Origin: Hyphomicrobiaceae bacterium
GTDB lineage: Bacteria; Pseudomonadota; Alphaproteobacteria; Rhizobiales; Devosiaceae
DNA: 64,000 bases
Assembly: GCA_020638095.1 (NCBI GenBank)
Contig: JACKJF010000004.1
Location: forward strand, 558,001-622,000
Direction of reading: 5' to 3'
A model generated the notes under the pieces. That model ran no database searches. It saw nothing but the letters and a program-made list of their open reading frames with translations, and was not told the DNA's origin. Shown here piece by piece: positions 52,529 through 61,517 of the stretch (position 1 is its first letter; each line of letters starts with the position of its first letter). Made by a program: the position numbers and the translations under genes.

Positions 52529-52851
52529 CAGCCCGTGACGGCGAGATAGAGCCCGACGAAAAGCAGGCCCGTGATGAAGGCCCAGCCGAAGGCAATCAGT
52601 GCCGCGAGCAGGAGCAGCGTCACCGAAAACGTGTTGTTGTCGTCAGCGGGCGCCAGCCCCATGCGGATCATGATGTAGGGCCCGCACACGAAGCTCATGA
52701 ACAGATGCCCAAACATGCCCAAAATCGTTTCGCCATCGAAACGAAGGTTTGCCCGTTGCCCCGAAACCAGTTGGTAGAAACTCGTTCCCGCCCCTGCGAC
52801 CGATATGCCGACCGCCATGAGGAACAATGCCAGAAAGAACTCAAACGCCAT
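52528..52851 (-). CDS. Small integral membrane protein
   Basis: 107 residues with three hydrophobic segments: residues 1-22, about 40-62 (ILGMFGHLFMSFVCGPYIMI) and 76-105. The family is not recognised with confidence; similar short proteins are widespread in Hyphomicrobiales. A CtrA-type box lies 34 bases upstream. Confidence 0.6.
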   Translation of the reverse strand: MAFEFFLALFLMAVGISVAGAGTSFYQLVSGQRANLRFDGETILGMFGHLFMSFVCGPYIMIRMGLAPADDNNTFSVTLLLLAALIAFGWAFITGLLFVGLYLAVTG

Positions 52852-52884
52852 AACTGCCCCGCATCCCGGTTGAAACCGGGAATT

Positions 52885-52899
52885 TTAATAGTTTGTTAA
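52885..52899. promoter_or_regulatory. CtrA-type box TTAA-N7-TTAA between divergent membrane-protein genes
   Basis: TTAA (52885-52888), 7 bases, TTAA (52896-52899): a perfect match in the 98-base gap between divergent starts at 52851 (minus) and 52950 (plus). Confidence 0.55.
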
Positions 52900-52949
52900 A
52901 CATATCGGGTGCCCTATCGGCTGTCATCCCAACCTTGTCGGATTGGTTA

Positions 52950-53657
52950 ATGTCGGCGCCTGCAACCCCCGATCCCGGCCGGGCCTACGCCCCCGCTCAT
53001 TCTCACGGCGCGGGGCACCTCAATATTTCGCTGTTCAATCTCGCGGCGATTGGCCTTCTGATTGCAATGGCCGGCATCACCCTGGCCTACGTTATCGAAG
53101 CCACGATCAAACCACCCGCCCCTCACCCGACGTCGGCGTTCGAGGCTCCGTTCCGGGCCACTACGGTCGGCGGGGTGGAGTTGATCATTCCAAAGTTGTG
53201 GTTCCGGGACTCACTGCGCACCGAAGGCAGTTTTACCGACCAGACAAGCCTGACGATCTGGGTCAAGTTCAACCAGGTCGCCCCGGCGCGCCCGGTTGAC
53301 GCGACGTTCATGCCACTCAGTTCGGCACAGCCCAGCGCCTATCTGCTCGACCGGGTCTATCTCAGGCAGTTCCAGGCCGCCCAGGTACAGGGACCCTCAG
53401 GACTCGTCGGAAAGCCGCTCGTTCAGGAAGATGGATTTCAGCACGAAACCGTCTGGTACGATCCGCTCTCGCCACGCCCGTTCGTTGCCAAATGTATGGA
53501 CGCGATCAGCGACAACGTGCCCGCGCGCTGCATGCGCACGATTCAAGGCAAGGAATCGCTTGCCGTCACCTTCGAATTCGATTTCGCAGATCTCGCCAAC
53601 TGGCGCGCGTTCGACAGCGTGATGACACCTTATCTCACCGCGATCGGTGCGCTTTAG
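52950..53657 (+). CDS. Membrane-anchored protein of unknown function
   Basis: 235 residues from ATG 52950; the frame opens at TTG 52893, inside the CtrA-type box. One transmembrane helix (ISLFNLAAIGLLIAMAGITLAYVIEA), then a periplasmic domain of about 180 residues with Cys pairs near the C-terminus (AKCMDAISDNVPARCM). No family recognised. It overlaps the convergent DUF3126 gene by 4 bases. Confidence 0.65.
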   Translation: MSAPATPDPGRAYAPAHSHGAGHLNISLFNLAAIGLLIAMAGITLAYVIEATIKPPAPHPTSAFEAPFRATTVGGVELIIPKLWFRDSLRTEGSFTDQTSLTIWVKFNQVAPARPVDATFMPLSSAQPSAYLLDRVYLRQFQAAQVQGPSGLVGKPLVQEDGFQHETVWYDPLSPRPFVAKCMDAISDNVPARCMRTIQGKESLAVTFEFDFADLANWRAFDSVMTPYLTAIGAL

Positions 53658-53872
53658 TTGATCTCCTCGAGATCAAAATCGAGGATCGCCATCTGGAAGT
53701 TGAACGAGCGCTCCTCGTCTTCTTCGTCGAGATAGATGACCCCGATAAACTCCTCGCCGATATAAACCTCGGCCGAATCGGTCTTTCGCGGGCGCGCCTT
53801 GACCTCGAGACCGGCATTTCCGAATTTCGCCCGCAAGAAGGCCTGCAATTTCCTGATTTCTTCGGGCGTCAT
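53654..53872 (-). CDS. DUF3126 family protein
   Basis: 72 residues, acidic, starting MTPEEIRKLQAFLRAKFG and ending FNFQMAILDFDLEEIN, a match to DUF3126, which is conserved in alphaproteobacteria and of unknown function. It is followed by cysE on the same strand in its usual neighbourhood. Confidence 0.88.
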   Translation of the reverse strand: MTPEEIRKLQAFLRAKFGNAGLEVKARPRKTDSAEVYIGEEFIGVIYLDEEDEERSFNFQMAILDFDLEEIN

Positions 53873-53967
53873 GATCGTCTCCGGGTTTGCTGGGCCGCAA
53901 CATAGCGCGATTCATCCGCTGCTCAAGGCTGCGGAACGCGCCTTTTGGCGATTTGAGGAATTCCCGC

Positions 53968-54777
53968 TCAGGAACTGAGCATCTGGTCCATCTTGCAGGC
54001 CGGCCGGTCGCTGCCCGCCTCGCCGATGACCTTGGCCGGAACGCCCGCGACCGTCGTGTGGGCCGGCACTTCCTTGAGAACCACCGATCCCGCGGCGATG
54101 CGCGCACCCTCGCCGATGCGGATGTTGCCCAGCACCTTGGCGCCGGCGCCTATCAGGACGCCCGAGCACACCTTGGGGTGCCGGTCGCCGTGCTCCTTGC
54201 CCGTGCCACCGAGCGTGACGCCCTGCAGAATCGAAACCTGGTCGCCGATCCATGCTGTCTGCCCGATCACGACACCGGTACCATGATCGATCATGATGCC
54301 ACGGCCAATGTGAACCGCTGGGTTGATGTCGGCTTGGAAAACCTGTGAAGACCGGCTCTGCAAATAATAGGCGAAATCCTTGCGCCCGGCCTTCAGCAAG
54401 GCGTGGGCGAAGCGGTGCGTCTGTAGGGCCTGAAAGCCCTTGTAGTAAAGAATGGGGTCGATGTAGCGGTCACAGGCCGGATCGCGTTCGCGGGTAGCGA
54501 CAATGTCAGCCCGCGCCATTTCGCCAATCTCAGGTTCGAGATCCAGCGCCTCGAGAAACGTCTGGCGGATCAGGTCCGCCGAGAGGTCTTCGTGGCCGAG
54601 CCGCTGCGCCAGCCGGAACGCCAACGCATCTTCGAACCGGTCATGGTTGAGAATCGTTGCGTAGACAAAACCCGAAAGGGATGGTTCAGATCGCACGATT
54701 TCGTGCGCGTTTTCGGTGATCTCGAACCAGACCGGATCAACCGGCTTGATCGTGCGCTTTCTGTCTGCCGTGGCCAT
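53968..54777 (-). CDS. cysE: Serine O-acetyltransferase
   Basis: 269 residues. It acetylates serine with acetyl-CoA, the committed step of cysteine synthesis. N-terminal helical domain, then left-handed beta-helix hexapeptides with DHGTGVVIGQTAWIG (catalytic Asp-His) and GGTGKEHGDRHPKV. ATG 54777 has GGAGG upstream and is chosen over 54816, which would overlap the upstream gene. Confidence 0.96.
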   Translation of the reverse strand: MATADRKRTIKPVDPVWFEITENAHEIVRSEPSLSGFVYATILNHDRFEDALAFRLAQRLGHEDLSADLIRQTFLEALDLEPEIGEMARADIVATRERDPACDRYIDPILYYKGFQALQTHRFAHALLKAGRKDFAYYLQSRSSQVFQADINPAVHIGRGIMIDHGTGVVIGQTAWIGDQVSILQGVTLGGTGKEHGDRHPKVCSGVLIGAGAKVLGNIRIGEGARIAAGSVVLKEVPAHTTVAGVPAKVIGEAGSDRPACKMDQMLSS

Positions 54778-54815
54778 TTCGGGCCTCCTTGCGACGCGAA
54801 TTCTGTCTGGCCCCA

Positions 54816-55595
54816 TTATCTGGGCAGATGGTCGAGGAATTCAAGCACACCTGACTTAAACTTTTTGTCACCGGTCGCCCGCATGTGGTCCCGGCGCGGA
54901 ATCAATAGCGCCTCGCCACGCGGCAAACACTCGGCGAGCGGTTCGGGACGGCCCGCGATATCGTCATACTCGCCGACCACAACCAGCACCGGAATCTCGA
55001 TCTTCGCAATGTCGCCCGGTTGCAGCGAAATATGCGGCGCGCGCATGCGGGCGGCAAGCGCACCAAGATCGCTCTCGGTCGAATCGGCGAAGCGCCGGAA
55101 CATCCGCGCTTTCTCGTGATCGACATCAAGAAAACTTGGCGCCAGCAGGCCCTCGACGATTTCTTCCCGGTCTTCGAGCGGACCGAACACCGCGGCGCCA
55201 AGTCCGCCCAAAATCAGGGCGGAAACGCGGTCGGGATGATCGAGCGCCAGGAAAAGCCCGATCCGCGCGCCCATCGAATAGCCCAAGACCGGCAAGGGAC
55301 CGATGCCCAGATGATCAATGAGATTGCTTGCGTCCTGAGCCATGATCCGCGACGTGTAGAAGGCCGGATCATGGAGTTTTTCGGACCGGCCGTGACCGCG
55401 ATTGTCGATCAGGACCGGCGCGAAGCCCGCGCCCGTGAGCGTTTCCACCCAGCCGGTGTCGACCCAGTTGACCTGGCCATTCGAGGCGAACCCGTGAATG
55501 AGCAGAATTGGCCGTCCGTCGCCAAAACGCTCATAGGCAATTTCGACGCCGCTTGAATCGAATCTCGGCAATTGGGTCCCCCGGGGCCCGTTCAA
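54816..55595 (-). CDS. Alpha/beta hydrolase
   Basis: 259 residues. Oxyanion region LLIHGFASNG, nucleophile Ser107 in GYSMG, and a His in RRDHMRATGDKKF near the C-terminus. Resembles esterases and 3-oxoadipate enol-lactonase-like hydrolases; substrate unknown. 38 bases upstream of cysE on the same strand. Confidence 0.85.
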   Translation of the reverse strand: MNGPRGTQLPRFDSSGVEIAYERFGDGRPILLIHGFASNGQVNWVDTGWVETLTGAGFAPVLIDNRGHGRSEKLHDPAFYTSRIMAQDASNLIDHLGIGPLPVLGYSMGARIGLFLALDHPDRVSALILGGLGAAVFGPLEDREEIVEGLLAPSFLDVDHEKARMFRRFADSTESDLGALAARMRAPHISLQPGDIAKIEIPVLVVVGEYDDIAGRPEPLAECLPRGEALLIPRRDHMRATGDKKFKSGVLEFLDHLPR

Positions 55596-55736
55596 ATGTG
55601 GACATTCCTAGTGGGGTTGGCTATGCCGATCAAGCGCGAACCGGCCGGGTTGTGAGCCCTTCGGACCCATCGGCGAGCGCTTCGAGCGGGGTCGCAACCG
55701 GGCCGCGCATCCAACCGAAACGGGATCGACCGAACC

Positions 55737-55979
55737 ATGGCGCACACCTCTGTTCCGCACTTTCACAACACAGCCGGCGTTCCGAAGATTGAAATCGGCG
55801 CCCACGAATTCCAGTGCATCGGCGCGCTGCCGCCGTTCGACCATCCGCACGTCTATCTTGACATGGGCGACGAAGACGAAATCGTCTGCCCCTACTGCTC
55901 GACCCATTACGTCTTCAGCGCCAAACTGACACCCGGCACGGCGGACCCGATCAGCGCGGTCTATTCGCTCAAGGATTGA
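55737..55979 (+). CDS. CHCC-type zinc-finger protein (NDUFS6-like)
   Basis: 80 residues. EFQCIGALPPFDHPHVYLDMG ... EIVCPYCSTHYVF holds the Cys-His-Cys-Cys zinc set of zf-CHCC. The family includes the mitochondrial complex I subunit NDUFS6 and its alphaproteobacterial relatives. It is 8 bases upstream of the monooxygenase. Confidence 0.88.
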   Translation: MAHTSVPHFHNTAGVPKIEIGAHEFQCIGALPPFDHPHVYLDMGDEDEIVCPYCSTHYVFSAKLTPGTADPISAVYSLKD

Positions 55980-55987
55980 GATTTTCC

Positions 55988-57208
55988 ATGCGGACCGAGA
56001 GCCGCACCATCTACATCATCGGCGCCGGCATCGCCGGACTGACCCTTGCACTTGCCCTCGCAAAATTCGGCGCCACGGTCGTGGTGCTCGAACGCGCGCC
56101 GGGTATCCACGAGGAAGGCGCCGGGCTGCAGATCAGCGCCAATGCGCGCAAGATTCTCGATCATCTTGGCCTGTCTGACGCGCTCAATACGTTCGCCTTC
56201 GAGCCCGCGGCCCTCGACATTGTGCCGTTCGAGGCGAAGAAGCCGCTCGTCTCGCTGATGCTCGGCGAAACGATCCGCGAGCGATTTGGCGCCCCTTACA
56301 CCGTCATGCATCGCGCCGACCTCGCCGGCGCGCTCTACAAGGCCTGCCGCCGCTTCGCCAATATCGACATTCAGTTCGGAGTTGAGCAGGTCGATGTCGA
56401 GTTGCACACCCGGGGTGCGTCGATTCTGTTTCAGGACGCCGCGAAACAGAACATCAACGCCCGGCCCTTCGCGGTGATTGGCGCCGACGGTGTTCATTCG
56501 CAGATCCGGCGCGAGGTGATGGATGGGCCCGATGCCCGATATTCCGGCATGGTCGCCTGGCGCACCATGGTCGACATCGATCCGCTGAGTGACCTGTTCA
56601 GTACCACGAATTCGACCCTGCTCTGGGGACCGGGATTCCACGCCGTCCTTTACCCGATCTTCGCGCATGGCAAATTCAACGTCGCGCTGTTCACCAAGAT
56701 CAAGAAAACCCAGATCGATCGCGGCACTGTTCTACAGAATCCGAGCCTTCCACGCGGGCTGATGCGCAGTCCGCATTTCAAAGCGATTCTTGAAAACGCG
56801 GCGATGGGCTGGACCTATTGGCCGCTCTACGGCGTTTCGACCAACGTCTGGCACCGGGGACCCGTTGGGCTGATCGGTGACGCCGCCCACGGAATGGTCC
56901 CGTTCCAGGCCCAGGGCGCCGTGATGGGAATAGAAGATGCCGCCGTTCTCGCGTCTCTTCTGATGTCGAAGCCAACCGCGCTCGAAGCGCTGACCGAATA
57001 TGCCGCGCTTCGCCGCCCGCGCGTTCGAAAGGTGCAGCAGATATCCGCCTGGAACGGCGAAATCTACCACATGTCCTGGCCCCTCACGATGGGCCGTGAC
57101 CTTGTCGTCTGGTTCCAGGGTCCAAAGGCCCATCTGAAACGCCTCGCCTGGATTTACGGCTACGACGCACTACATGCTCCCGGGCGGGCTGAGGCAAATC
57201 CGGCCTGA
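55988..57208 (+). CDS. FAD-dependent monooxygenase (salicylate-hydroxylase-like)
   Basis: 406 residues. N-terminal dinucleotide-binding GAGIAGLTLALALAKFG, the ERAPGIHEEGAGLQISANA motif, and GDAAHGMVPFQAQGAVMGIEDA binding the FAD pyrophosphate. Hydroxylates an aromatic or quinone-like substrate, not identified. ATG 55988 preferred over TTG 55976. Coupling to the zinc-finger gene suggests a respiratory or quinone link, which is inference. Confidence 0.85.
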   Translation: MRTESRTIYIIGAGIAGLTLALALAKFGATVVVLERAPGIHEEGAGLQISANARKILDHLGLSDALNTFAFEPAALDIVPFEAKKPLVSLMLGETIRERFGAPYTVMHRADLAGALYKACRRFANIDIQFGVEQVDVELHTRGASILFQDAAKQNINARPFAVIGADGVHSQIRREVMDGPDARYSGMVAWRTMVDIDPLSDLFSTTNSTLLWGPGFHAVLYPIFAHGKFNVALFTKIKKTQIDRGTVLQNPSLPRGLMRSPHFKAILENAAMGWTYWPLYGVSTNVWHRGPVGLIGDAAHGMVPFQAQGAVMGIEDAAVLASLLMSKPTALEALTEYAALRRPRVRKVQQISAWNGEIYHMSWPLTMGRDLVVWFQGPKAHLKRLAWIYGYDALHAPGRAEANPA

Positions 57209-57302
57209 GTCCACAGCGGGGCAAAGCGCCGCTTGTCACTTCAGTCCAGTCATGCCAAGGCTTGGCCCGCTCCAATTCATCTTCAAGCGTTTCACCCGCC
57301 TC

Positions 57303-58631
57303 ATGCCAGTTGCCCGTAATTCCAACCTGACCCTGGCGTTCATTCTCGTCACAATCTTGCTGGATATGCTCGGGCTCGGAATCATCCTGCCTGTCCTGCC
57401 GGAACTCATCACCGAACTGATGGGCGACACGGTCACCAACGCGGCAAAGATGGGCGGCTACCTCGTCTTCGTTTACGCGCTCCTGCAGTTCATTGGTTCG
57501 CCGATTCTTGGCAATCTCTCTGACAGGTTCGGCCGGCGGCCGGTGCTGCTTCTCTCGCTTGTGGGTCTCACCGCCGACTACTTGATCATGGGCTTCGCCC
57601 CAACCGTCGGCTGGCTCTTCCTCGGGCGCATTCTCGCCGGCATTTCCGGCGCCGCGGTCGCCACGGCCACCGCCTACATCGCCGACATCACCCCGCCCGA
57701 AAAGCGCGCCCAGCGGTTCGGCCTGATTGGCGCGGCCTTTGGCCTCGGCTTCATCATCGGCCCAATTCTGGGTGGCGAACTCGGCGATCTGTCGCCCAGA
57801 GCGCCCTTCTTCGCCGCCGCGGCGCTCGCCTTTTCGAACTTCCTGTTCGGGCTTTTCATTCTTCCTGAAAGCCTCAACAAGCGAAAGCGCCGGCGCTTCG
57901 ACATGAAGCGTGCCAACCCGTTCGGCGCCTTCATGGCCATGCGCAACTATCCGGTGGTCCTCTGGCTGCTGGCGAGCCTGTTCCTGTTCTCGCTGGCAAG
58001 CCAGTCCTACCCGTCAGTCTGGAACTTCTTCACCATTGAAAAGTTCGAATGGACCGCTTCGCAGATCGGTCGCTCGCTCGCCTTGTTCGGCCTCCTGTTC
58101 GCCATCTCACAGGCCGTGCTCATTGGGCCCGCCGTCAAATATCTCGGCGAATCCGTCACCGTCATGATCGGCATGATCGCGGCCAGCATCGCCTTTTTCG
58201 GCACGTCGCTGATCCAGACCCCGGTCGGCCTTTATGGCTATCTCATCGTCGGCGCCTTTTCCGGCCTTGCCGCCCCCGCCATCAACGGGCTTTTGTCGCA
58301 GCAGATCCCCGACAATGCTCAGGGCGAGCTTCAGGGCGCCGTCACCGCCGCCAACTCGCTTACGGCCATAGTGGGTCCCCTTGCAGCCACCCAATTGTTT
58401 GGCTTCTTCACGACATCGCCCCGCGCGCCCGCCTATTTCCCGGGCGCGCCGTTCTTCGCCGCCGGCATTCTCGTCATCGGCGCGTTTCTCTTGTTTCTCT
58501 TCACTGTCCTCCGCTTCCATCTCAGGAGCCCGCATGGCGAGGATGGCCACCGTGAAATCGAACTCGCCAAGCCGGGAGAAATTGCCGCGCCGCCGCATCC
58601 GCCCGAAAACGGCGATATCGAGGAGGAATAG
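57303..58631 (+). CDS. MFS efflux transporter, TCR/Tet-like
   Basis: About 442 residues, 12 hydrophobic segments. The motif GNLSDRFGRRPVLLLS between TM2 and TM3 is the MFS motif A of Tet-type drug/proton antiporters; LGLGIILPVLPELI in TM1 fits. The start is uncertain: 57303 lies nearest TM1, 57252 and 57174 are alternatives. Substrate unknown. A Pro/Glu-rich C-terminus runs to the next gene 2 bases on. Confidence 0.85.
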   Translation: MPVARNSNLTLAFILVTILLDMLGLGIILPVLPELITELMGDTVTNAAKMGGYLVFVYALLQFIGSPILGNLSDRFGRRPVLLLSLVGLTADYLIMGFAPTVGWLFLGRILAGISGAAVATATAYIADITPPEKRAQRFGLIGAAFGLGFIIGPILGGELGDLSPRAPFFAAAALAFSNFLFGLFILPESLNKRKRRRFDMKRANPFGAFMAMRNYPVVLWLLASLFLFSLASQSYPSVWNFFTIEKFEWTASQIGRSLALFGLLFAISQAVLIGPAVKYLGESVTVMIGMIAASIAFFGTSLIQTPVGLYGYLIVGAFSGLAAPAINGLLSQQIPDNAQGELQGAVTAANSLTAIVGPLAATQLFGFFTTSPRAPAYFPGAPFFAAGILVIGAFLLFLFTVLRFHLRSPHGEDGHREIELAKPGEIAAPPHPPENGDIEEE

Positions 58632-58633
58632 GC

Positions 58634-59140
58634 TTGGACCCGACGATCCGTCCGGCCGAACGCCAGCGCGACGCCAAGGCGATCTGGGCCATTCTCGAGC
58701 CGGTCATTCGCGCAGGCGAAACCTATCCGCTGCCGCGCGACATGAGCGAAAAGGCGGCCATGGCCTATTGGCTTTCGTCCCTGCACAAAACATTCGTCGC
58801 CGAAGACCTGGCGACGGGCGAGGTAGTCGGCACCTACTATATCCGGCCCAACAATTCGGGCGGTGGCGACCACATCGCCAACTGCGGCTACATGGTCGCA
58901 AGGAACATGGAGGGCCACGGTATCGCCCGTACCATGGCCGAAACCTCGATCGGCCAGATCCGCGAACTGGGCTTTCGCGGCATTCAGTTCAATTTCGTGG
59001 TCGCCAGCAACGAGCGTGCGGTCGGCCTCTGGGCATCACTTGGCTTTGAAACACTCGCACGCCTGCCGGGCGTCTTTAGCCATCCCCGCCTCGGCTATGT
59101 CGACGCCCTCGTGATGTTTCGCGACCTCACCCGCTCCTGA
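58634..59140 (+). CDS. GNAT family N-acetyltransferase
   Basis: 168 residues. The acetyl-CoA-binding motif is GYMVARNMEGHGIARTMAE (R/QxxGxG/A type), followed by FNFVVASNERAVGLWASLGFE. Target unknown. The start is TTG at 58634, just after the MFS stop, which implies coupling. Confidence 0.87.
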   Translation: MDPTIRPAERQRDAKAIWAILEPVIRAGETYPLPRDMSEKAAMAYWLSSLHKTFVAEDLATGEVVGTYYIRPNNSGGGDHIANCGYMVARNMEGHGIARTMAETSIGQIRELGFRGIQFNFVVASNERAVGLWASLGFETLARLPGVFSHPRLGYVDALVMFRDLTRS

Positions 59141-59142
59141 AA

Positions 59143-60567
59143 TCAGCTTTCGTGGATGGTCGCCGGCCAATGGTGATGCAGATCACCACCGCGCCCGTCG
59201 ATCTCGAATCCATGCGCCCCGAAGAAGTCGCGCTGCCCTTGGATGAGATTGGCGGTGCCACGTCCCTGCCGGTAGGTGTCGAAATAGCTCAGCGACGCGG
59301 AAAGGCAGGTCATCGGCACCCCGCCCAGCGCGCCCTCGGCCACAACCCGGCGTAGCGCCGCTTGGCCCTTCTTCATGATCTCGACGAAATCCGGCGCCAT
59401 CAAAAGGTTGATTGCTTCGCCCTTGTCGTAGGCGGCCGCCATCTGGTCGAGAAACCGGGAACGGATGATGCATCCAGCCCGCCAGATTTTGGCGATTGTC
59501 CCCAGCGGCAGGTTCCAGCTGTTTTCTTCGGAAGCCTTGGAAAGCACGGCAAAGCCCTGCGCATAGGAAACGATTTTCCCCGCGAGCAATGCCTGCTCCA
59601 GGTCCTCAAGGCTGACGCCGGTGCCGGACTTCGCCGTTCTAGTCAGGGAACCATAGACCTTTTCGGCGGCCTGCCGCTCCGCCTTGATCGACGAAAGCGA
59701 TCGTGCCGCGACCGCGCCCTCGATTGCCGTCGCCGCGACCCCCAGTTCCTCTGCCGCAATCGCCGACCAGCGGCCAGTGCCCTTTTGCCCGGCGCGATCC
59801 ACGATCAGGTCGACAAGCGGCTTGCCGGTTTCATCATCAATCGCCTCAAGCACATGCCCAGTTATTTCGATCAGATAGGAATTGAGTGGCCCGCCATTCC
59901 AGCTCTTGAACACCTCGGCGCAGGCCTTAGGGCTCATGCCCATGCCATCGCGCATGACGCCATAGACTTCGGCGATCATCTGCATGTCGGCATATTCGAT
60001 GCCATTATGGATGGTCTTGACGAAATGGCCGGCTCCACCCTCGCCGAGATAGGCACAGCAGCTTTCACCCTTGAACTTGGCAGCGATGGCGGTGAGCACG
60101 CCTTCGGCATTGTGCCATTGCGCCTTGGATCCTCCGACCATGATCGATGGGCCGTGTCGTGCGCCCTCTTCGCCACCCGAAACGCCGATCCCGAGAAATC
60201 CGATTCCCTTCGGCGTCAGTTCGCCGAAGCGGCGGATCGTGTCCTGATAATTCGCATTGCCCGCATCGATGACCGAGTCGCCCTGTTCCAGAAAAGGCAG
60301 CAGCGATTCGATGGTCATATCGACCGGCGCACCCGCCTTGACCATGATGATGATCGAGCGTGGCGCGCGGATGGACTGAACGAAGGCCCGAAGGTCGGCA
60401 TTGGGCACGATGCGGTCACGCAGGTCTCCCGCCCCCGCCACAAACTCGTCGATCTTGGAGGCCGTGCGGTTGTGAACAGCGACGCGGTAGCCCTTCTCCG
60501 CAATGTTGAGCGACAGGTTTGCCCCCATCACCCCGAGACCAATCAGCCCGATATCCGCCCTGTCCAT
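59143..60567 (-). CDS. gnd: 6-phosphogluconate dehydrogenase (decarboxylating)
   Basis: 474 residues. Converts 6-phosphogluconate to ribulose 5-phosphate. Rossmann GLGVMGANLSLNIAEKG, GVSGGEEGARHGPSIMVGG, and the catalytic Lys in GHFVKTIHNGIEYADMQ. ATG 60567 has GGGAG upstream; the frame opens at 60624 without family residues. Divergent from the gluconate genes, which feed it. Confidence 0.96.
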   Translation of the reverse strand: MDRADIGLIGLGVMGANLSLNIAEKGYRVAVHNRTASKIDEFVAGAGDLRDRIVPNADLRAFVQSIRAPRSIIIMVKAGAPVDMTIESLLPFLEQGDSVIDAGNANYQDTIRRFGELTPKGIGFLGIGVSGGEEGARHGPSIMVGGSKAQWHNAEGVLTAIAAKFKGESCCAYLGEGGAGHFVKTIHNGIEYADMQMIAEVYGVMRDGMGMSPKACAEVFKSWNGGPLNSYLIEITGHVLEAIDDETGKPLVDLIVDRAGQKGTGRWSAIAAEELGVAATAIEGAVAARSLSSIKAERQAAEKVYGSLTRTAKSGTGVSLEDLEQALLAGKIVSYAQGFAVLSKASEENSWNLPLGTIAKIWRAGCIIRSRFLDQMAAAYDKGEAINLLMAPDFVEIMKKGQAALRRVVAEGALGGVPMTCLSASLSYFDTYRQGRGTANLIQGQRDFFGAHGFEIDGRGGDLHHHWPATIHES

Positions 60568-60749
60568 GTTAAGCTCCCACGCAAAAATGGTTTGCCACTC
60601 GCAATGACTTTCGGGCGCTGTCATGCGCCCATTGCGTCAAAGGGGTCAAATCTGTTTCATTTCGCTGCGCCGGACGGCGCCGCGCTTCTATAGCACGTCT
60701 TTCGGTCTGCGCCATTCTGTCGCAGCAATTGTGACTTTGGAGTGTTCAC
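60568..60749. promoter_or_regulatory. Divergent gnd / gluconate-gene promoter region
   Basis: 182 bases between divergent starts. GGGCG...CGCCC forms an inverted repeat (near 60613-60630), and GTCAAA is repeated near 60635 and 60645. These could be operators of a gluconate repressor; no regulator gene is in view. Confidence 0.35.
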
Positions 60750-61517
60750 GTGTCCCTCGAACTCTTTTCCCTCACCGGAAAACGCGCCCTGATCACAGGT
60801 TCCAGCCGTGGCATCGGATTGGCACTGGCCAGGGGACTTGGCGAAGCAGGCGCCTCGATCGTGCTCAATGCCCGCAACGACGCCCCGCTTGCCGCCGCCG
60901 AAGAACATCTGCGCGATCAGGGAATTGTCGCGACCCGCCACGCCTGCGATGTGACCGATCCCGATGCCGTCGACCTGATGGTCGATCTGATCGAAACCCA
61001 TGAGGGGCCGATCGATATTCTCGTTAACAATGCCGGCATGCAGCACCGCGCCCCGCTCGAGGACTTTCCAAGGGCTACATTCAACGAGCTCATGCGGCTC
61101 AACGTCAATGCCGCGTTCTATGCCGGCCAGGCCGTGGCCCGCCACATGATTGGGCGCCGCGCAGGAAAAATCATCAACATCTGTTCGCTCATGACCTTTC
61201 TCGCCCGCAAGTCGATCACGCCCTACACCGCCTCCAAAGGCGCCATGGCGGCGATGACGCGGGGCATGGCCACCGATTGGGCGCCTTCCGGCCTCAACGT
61301 CAACGGCATCGCGCCCGGCTATTTCAAGACGGAGCTGAACGAAGCGCTTTGGTCTGATCCGAAGTTCAGCGCCTGGCTGGAAGAGCGCACCCCGATGCGC
61401 CGCTGGGGCGAACTCGACGAACTGATTGGCGCGGCAATCTATCTGGCGTCCGACGCCTCCCGCTTCGTCAATGGTCAGGTCATTACCGTAGACGGCGGAA
61501 TCAGCGCCAGTGTCTGA
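60750..61517 (+). CDS. SDR oxidoreductase, gluconate 5-dehydrogenase-like
   Basis: 255 residues, GTG start. The NAD(P) motif GSSRGIGLALARGLG, NNAG, and the catalytic YTASK (Tyr-x-x-x-Lys) with upstream Ser are all present. Overall resemblance to gluconate 5-dehydrogenase (Ga5DH/IdnO), supported by the overlapping gluconokinase gene. It reduces 5-ketogluconate to gluconate or the reverse. Confidence 0.82.
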   Translation: MSLELFSLTGKRALITGSSRGIGLALARGLGEAGASIVLNARNDAPLAAAEEHLRDQGIVATRHACDVTDPDAVDLMVDLIETHEGPIDILVNNAGMQHRAPLEDFPRATFNELMRLNVNAAFYAGQAVARHMIGRRAGKIINICSLMTFLARKSITPYTASKGAMAAMTRGMATDWAPSGLNVNGIAPGYFKTELNEALWSDPKFSAWLEERTPMRRWGELDELIGAAIYLASDASRFVNGQVITVDGGISASV

